Below are positions 36,745-38,402 of a stretch of DNA of 38,402 nt, one piece after another. Source of the stretch: Streptomyces durocortorensis (GTDB lineage: Bacteria > Actinomycetota > Actinomycetes > Streptomycetales > Streptomycetaceae); NCBI RefSeq assembly GCF_016901035.1, contig NZ_JAFEUF010000040.1, positions 1-38,402 on the forward strand. Reading direction: 5' to 3'. The position numbers and the translations under genes were made by a program. Every line of letters starts with the position of its first letter. Within the stretch, counting starts at the first letter, position 1. Under the pieces are notes generated by a model. The model had not been told where the DNA came from and made no database searches. It worked only from the letters and a program-made list of their open reading frames with translations.

Positions 36745-36798
36745 GGATCTCTCCGGGTCCGGCGGGGGCGGCACTGTCCGGCACCGCCCCCGCGTGGG

Positions 36799-37836
36799 CT
36801 ACTTGGTACGGCCCTGGCGCTGTTCGGGCCCTTCCGGGCGGTGGTGCGGCGGGGTGCGTTCCGGTGACGGGCCCTTCCCGGGTGTCGCCGGTTTCCTGGG
36901 GGTGGTGGTGCTGCGCGAGCGGGCTGCAGCGGACGATATGCGTGGCGTGCTGGGCCCCAAGGCGGCCAGCAGCGGGGCGGCCAGCCGGTCGATGCGGTCG
37001 AGCTGGGGGCCGAAGTCGGCGGGCAGGCCCTCGCGCAGCTTGTGCTGGACTGCGAGGAAGTCGCGTGACTCCTCCGGTGTCCAGGGCCGGTTGCGCTCCC
37101 GCTCCACGCTCTGGCGCAGTGCCAGCGGGTCGCGGGCGAGTTCGGCGGCGTCGGCGGCGAAGCGGGGATCGGAATCCCCACGCCGGAAGACGCCTCCCAC
37201 GTCCAGGAGCCCTTCGCGCACGATGACCTCGCAGGCGACCGGGATCCCGGTGAAGGAGGCCTGCGCCTTCTCCGGCACGGTCAGGCGCCCCTGCCCGCGG
37301 TCGACGAGCTGCTCGTGGTAGCGGTTCAGAACGCCCTGATCGCTCTGCGCCTGCGACACAGCCAGGACGAATCCCTCGATACGGGTGCCCACGTTCCGGT
37401 AGCTGCGCATGGTCTCGGCCAGGAACTGGGGGTCCATGGCGATCTCCTGGACCAAGGCGTTGAGCTTCCGGCCTCCGGATAACGGGTCCTCGCCCCGGAC
37501 GAACTGCTGCGCCTGCTTCATCCAGGCTCGGCCGTCCTGCCCTGTGTAGAGGGTCATGAGGCGGTCGTCCTCGGCCATGAGCCGCGCGTACTGCGGGTGG
37601 TAGGGCTTGTAATGGTCGCTGTCGATGTCCGCGAACCCGCCCCGGGCATCGAGTTGTTCGGCGATGAGCTGGGCCACCCGCGTCTTGCCCGCGCCCGGCT
37701 GCCCGAGCAGGAAGACGGCAGTGGCCGGGTCCTGCGGGATCGGGCCGGTCAGCAGGTCCCGCACGATGTCCATGACGAAAATGCGCCGGTTCTCCTCCGC
37801 CGGCAGCTGATAGCGAGCGGCGTCGTCCTGGCTCAC
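36799..37836 (-). CDS. Zeta-toxin-family kinase
   Basis: The 345-residue protein starts at GTG 37836, overlapping the upstream gene's stop as GTGA. A P-loop FLLGQPGAGKT (Lys51) is followed by ADIDSDHYKPYHPQY, the zeta-type substrate Asp and HPxY motif. Basic helices then include ETMRSYRNVGTRIEGFVLAV. Zeta toxins phosphorylate UDP-N-acetylglucosamine or related targets and are held by an epsilon antitoxin. The Ser/Thr/Pro-rich basic tail (~residues 310-345) is probably disordered. It may be a plasmid-maintenance relic. Confidence 0.88.
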   Translation of the reverse strand: MSQDDAARYQLPAEENRRIFVMDIVRDLLTGPIPQDPATAVFLLGQPGAGKTRVAQLIAEQLDARGGFADIDSDHYKPYHPQYARLMAEDDRLMTLYTGQDGRAWMKQAQQFVRGEDPLSGGRKLNALVQEIAMDPQFLAETMRSYRNVGTRIEGFVLAVSQAQSDQGVLNRYHEQLVDRGQGRLTVPEKAQASFTGIPVACEVIVREGLLDVGGVFRRGDSDPRFAADAAELARDPLALRQSVERERNRPWTPEESRDFLAVQHKLREGLPADFGPQLDRIDRLAAPLLAALGPSTPRISSAAARSRSTTTPRKPATPGKGPSPERTPPHHRPEGPEQRQGRTK

Positions 37837-38126
37837 GCGCCGGTCTCCGTCAGCTCCCGCAGCTTGGCGGCGTAGGCGGCCCGCACCCGGGCGACGTTCT
37901 CGGTGTCCTCGGCCCGCAGCGCCTTGCGTACCTGCTGGCACTCCGTGCGCAGTGTTCGGTACTCGGTGATCAGCTCCTGCGAGACCGGCGGGTTCTCGGC
38001 CTCGGCGATCAGGGCGGAGTAGGCGGCGACCACGCCGTTGATCGCCTCGATCGCCGCCTCGTAGGCGACGGACTGCTCGGAGTTCCAGACGTGCGGGCGA
38101 AGGTTGCTGATCACAGGGTCGGTCAT
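37833..38126 (-). CDS. Small helical protein, candidate antitoxin partner of the zeta-like kinase
   Basis: The 97-residue protein starts at ATG 38126 with GGAGG 7 nt upstream and is coupled to the kinase gene by a GTGA overlap. It is almost wholly alpha-helical and charged (AYEAAIEAINGVVAAYSALI, TLRTECQQVRKALRAEDTEN), as epsilon-type antitoxins are, but I see no diagnostic motif. Position and size make it the likely antitoxin. The inverted repeat at 38198-38237 lies ~70 bp upstream and may be its operator. Confidence 0.75.
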   Translation of the reverse strand: MTDPVISNLRPHVWNSEQSVAYEAAIEAINGVVAAYSALIAEAENPPVSQELITEYRTLRTECQQVRKALRAEDTENVARVRAAYAAKLRELTETGA

Positions 38127-38197
38127 CTCGTTCCCTCCGGTGGATTCTTGCCCTTTTCTTCTTGTTCTACATGCGAGTCTGCCGGGGGAGGAGGTCG

Positions 38198-38237
38198 ATG
38201 TCTAGCTCCCGCAGAATTTGGTCAGAATTCTAGACAT
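38198..38237. promoter_or_regulatory. Perfect 8-bp inverted repeat, candidate operator of the toxin-antitoxin-like unit
   Basis: ATGTCTAG (38198-38205) and CTAGACAT (38230-38237) form perfect arms 24 bp apart. Inside the spacer CAGAATT is repeated at 38212 and 38223, 11 bp apart, or one helical turn. The local sequence is AT-richer than its surroundings and lies upstream of the leftward small-protein/zeta unit, as expected for an autoregulated promoter. Confidence 0.5.
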
Positions 38238-38300
38238 GATCGCGAGTGACGTGGCGGACCGGTGCATCTCAGCTCGGATAATGTGCCGTATCCGACGTCA

Positions 38301-38402
<102 letters not shown>

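Overview
The window looks like a Streptomyces (or close actinobacterial) chromosome segment. It has very high GC with strong G/C at third codon positions, GTG and TTG starts, many ATGA/GTGA/TGATG stop-start overlaps, and families typical of streptomycetes (DUF2637 protein, Sfp-type PPTase, SRPBCC protein, IS5-type remnant). About the first 31.1 kb is one specialised-metabolite locus. The remaining 7 kb is chromosomal or mobile-element-like flank that ends in an artefactual poly-G run.

Positions 1-25557 are almost entirely leftward. In order of transcription they encode two paralogous HTH regulators; a malonyl transacylase, a type II thioesterase and an IclR regulator; then a stand-alone (type II) polyketide set made of ACP, two ketosynthases with active Cys, a Cys-less KS-like protein, an alpha/beta hydrolase, a double-hotdog thioesterase, a DsrE-like protein, a second Cys-less KS-like protein, a second ACP, two hotdog dehydratases, a ketoreductase and a DsbA/HCCA-isomerase-like protein. 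These are followed by an MbtH protein, a second type II thioesterase, an SDR, a stand-alone adenylation-thiolation protein with a threonine-type code, and the first ~2031 residues of a large NRPS that runs off the left edge. The set matches the published logic of polyene or cinnamoyl-lipid capped nonribosomal peptides: a type II PKS makes an unsaturated acyl chain, the starter C domain joins it to residue 1, and the NRPS extends it. Here residue 1 is probably Thr delivered in trans, because the first NRPS module is C-PCP with no A domain. Residue 2 reads as Phe-like (code DAWTVAAVCK).

Positions 25983-31096 are rightward: an Sfp-type phosphopantetheinyl transferase, then a compact cassette of an A-T-TE synthetase with a non-amino-acid-type A domain, an extended SDR and a SnoaL/NTF2-like protein. 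The cassette could make its own small product or a building block for the lipopeptide.

A recurring 16-bp element, TGGCAGCTTNNTGNAA-like, lies exactly 6 nt upstream of a TTGNNN hexamer in front of four leftward transcription units (NRPS, TEII-SDR-A-T, ACP-KS operon, MAT operon). I read it as the operator of a local activator, probably one of the two paralogous regulators.

Positions 31256-38402 hold a DUF2637 membrane protein, a gene-free stretch rich in TTGGAAC and CTCACCAC repeats, a lipoprotein gene cut by an IS5-type transposase remnant, a HEAT-repeat-like protein, a further probable transposase relic, a small unknown protein, a zeta-toxin-like kinase with an upstream coupled small helical protein, and a palindromic putative operator.
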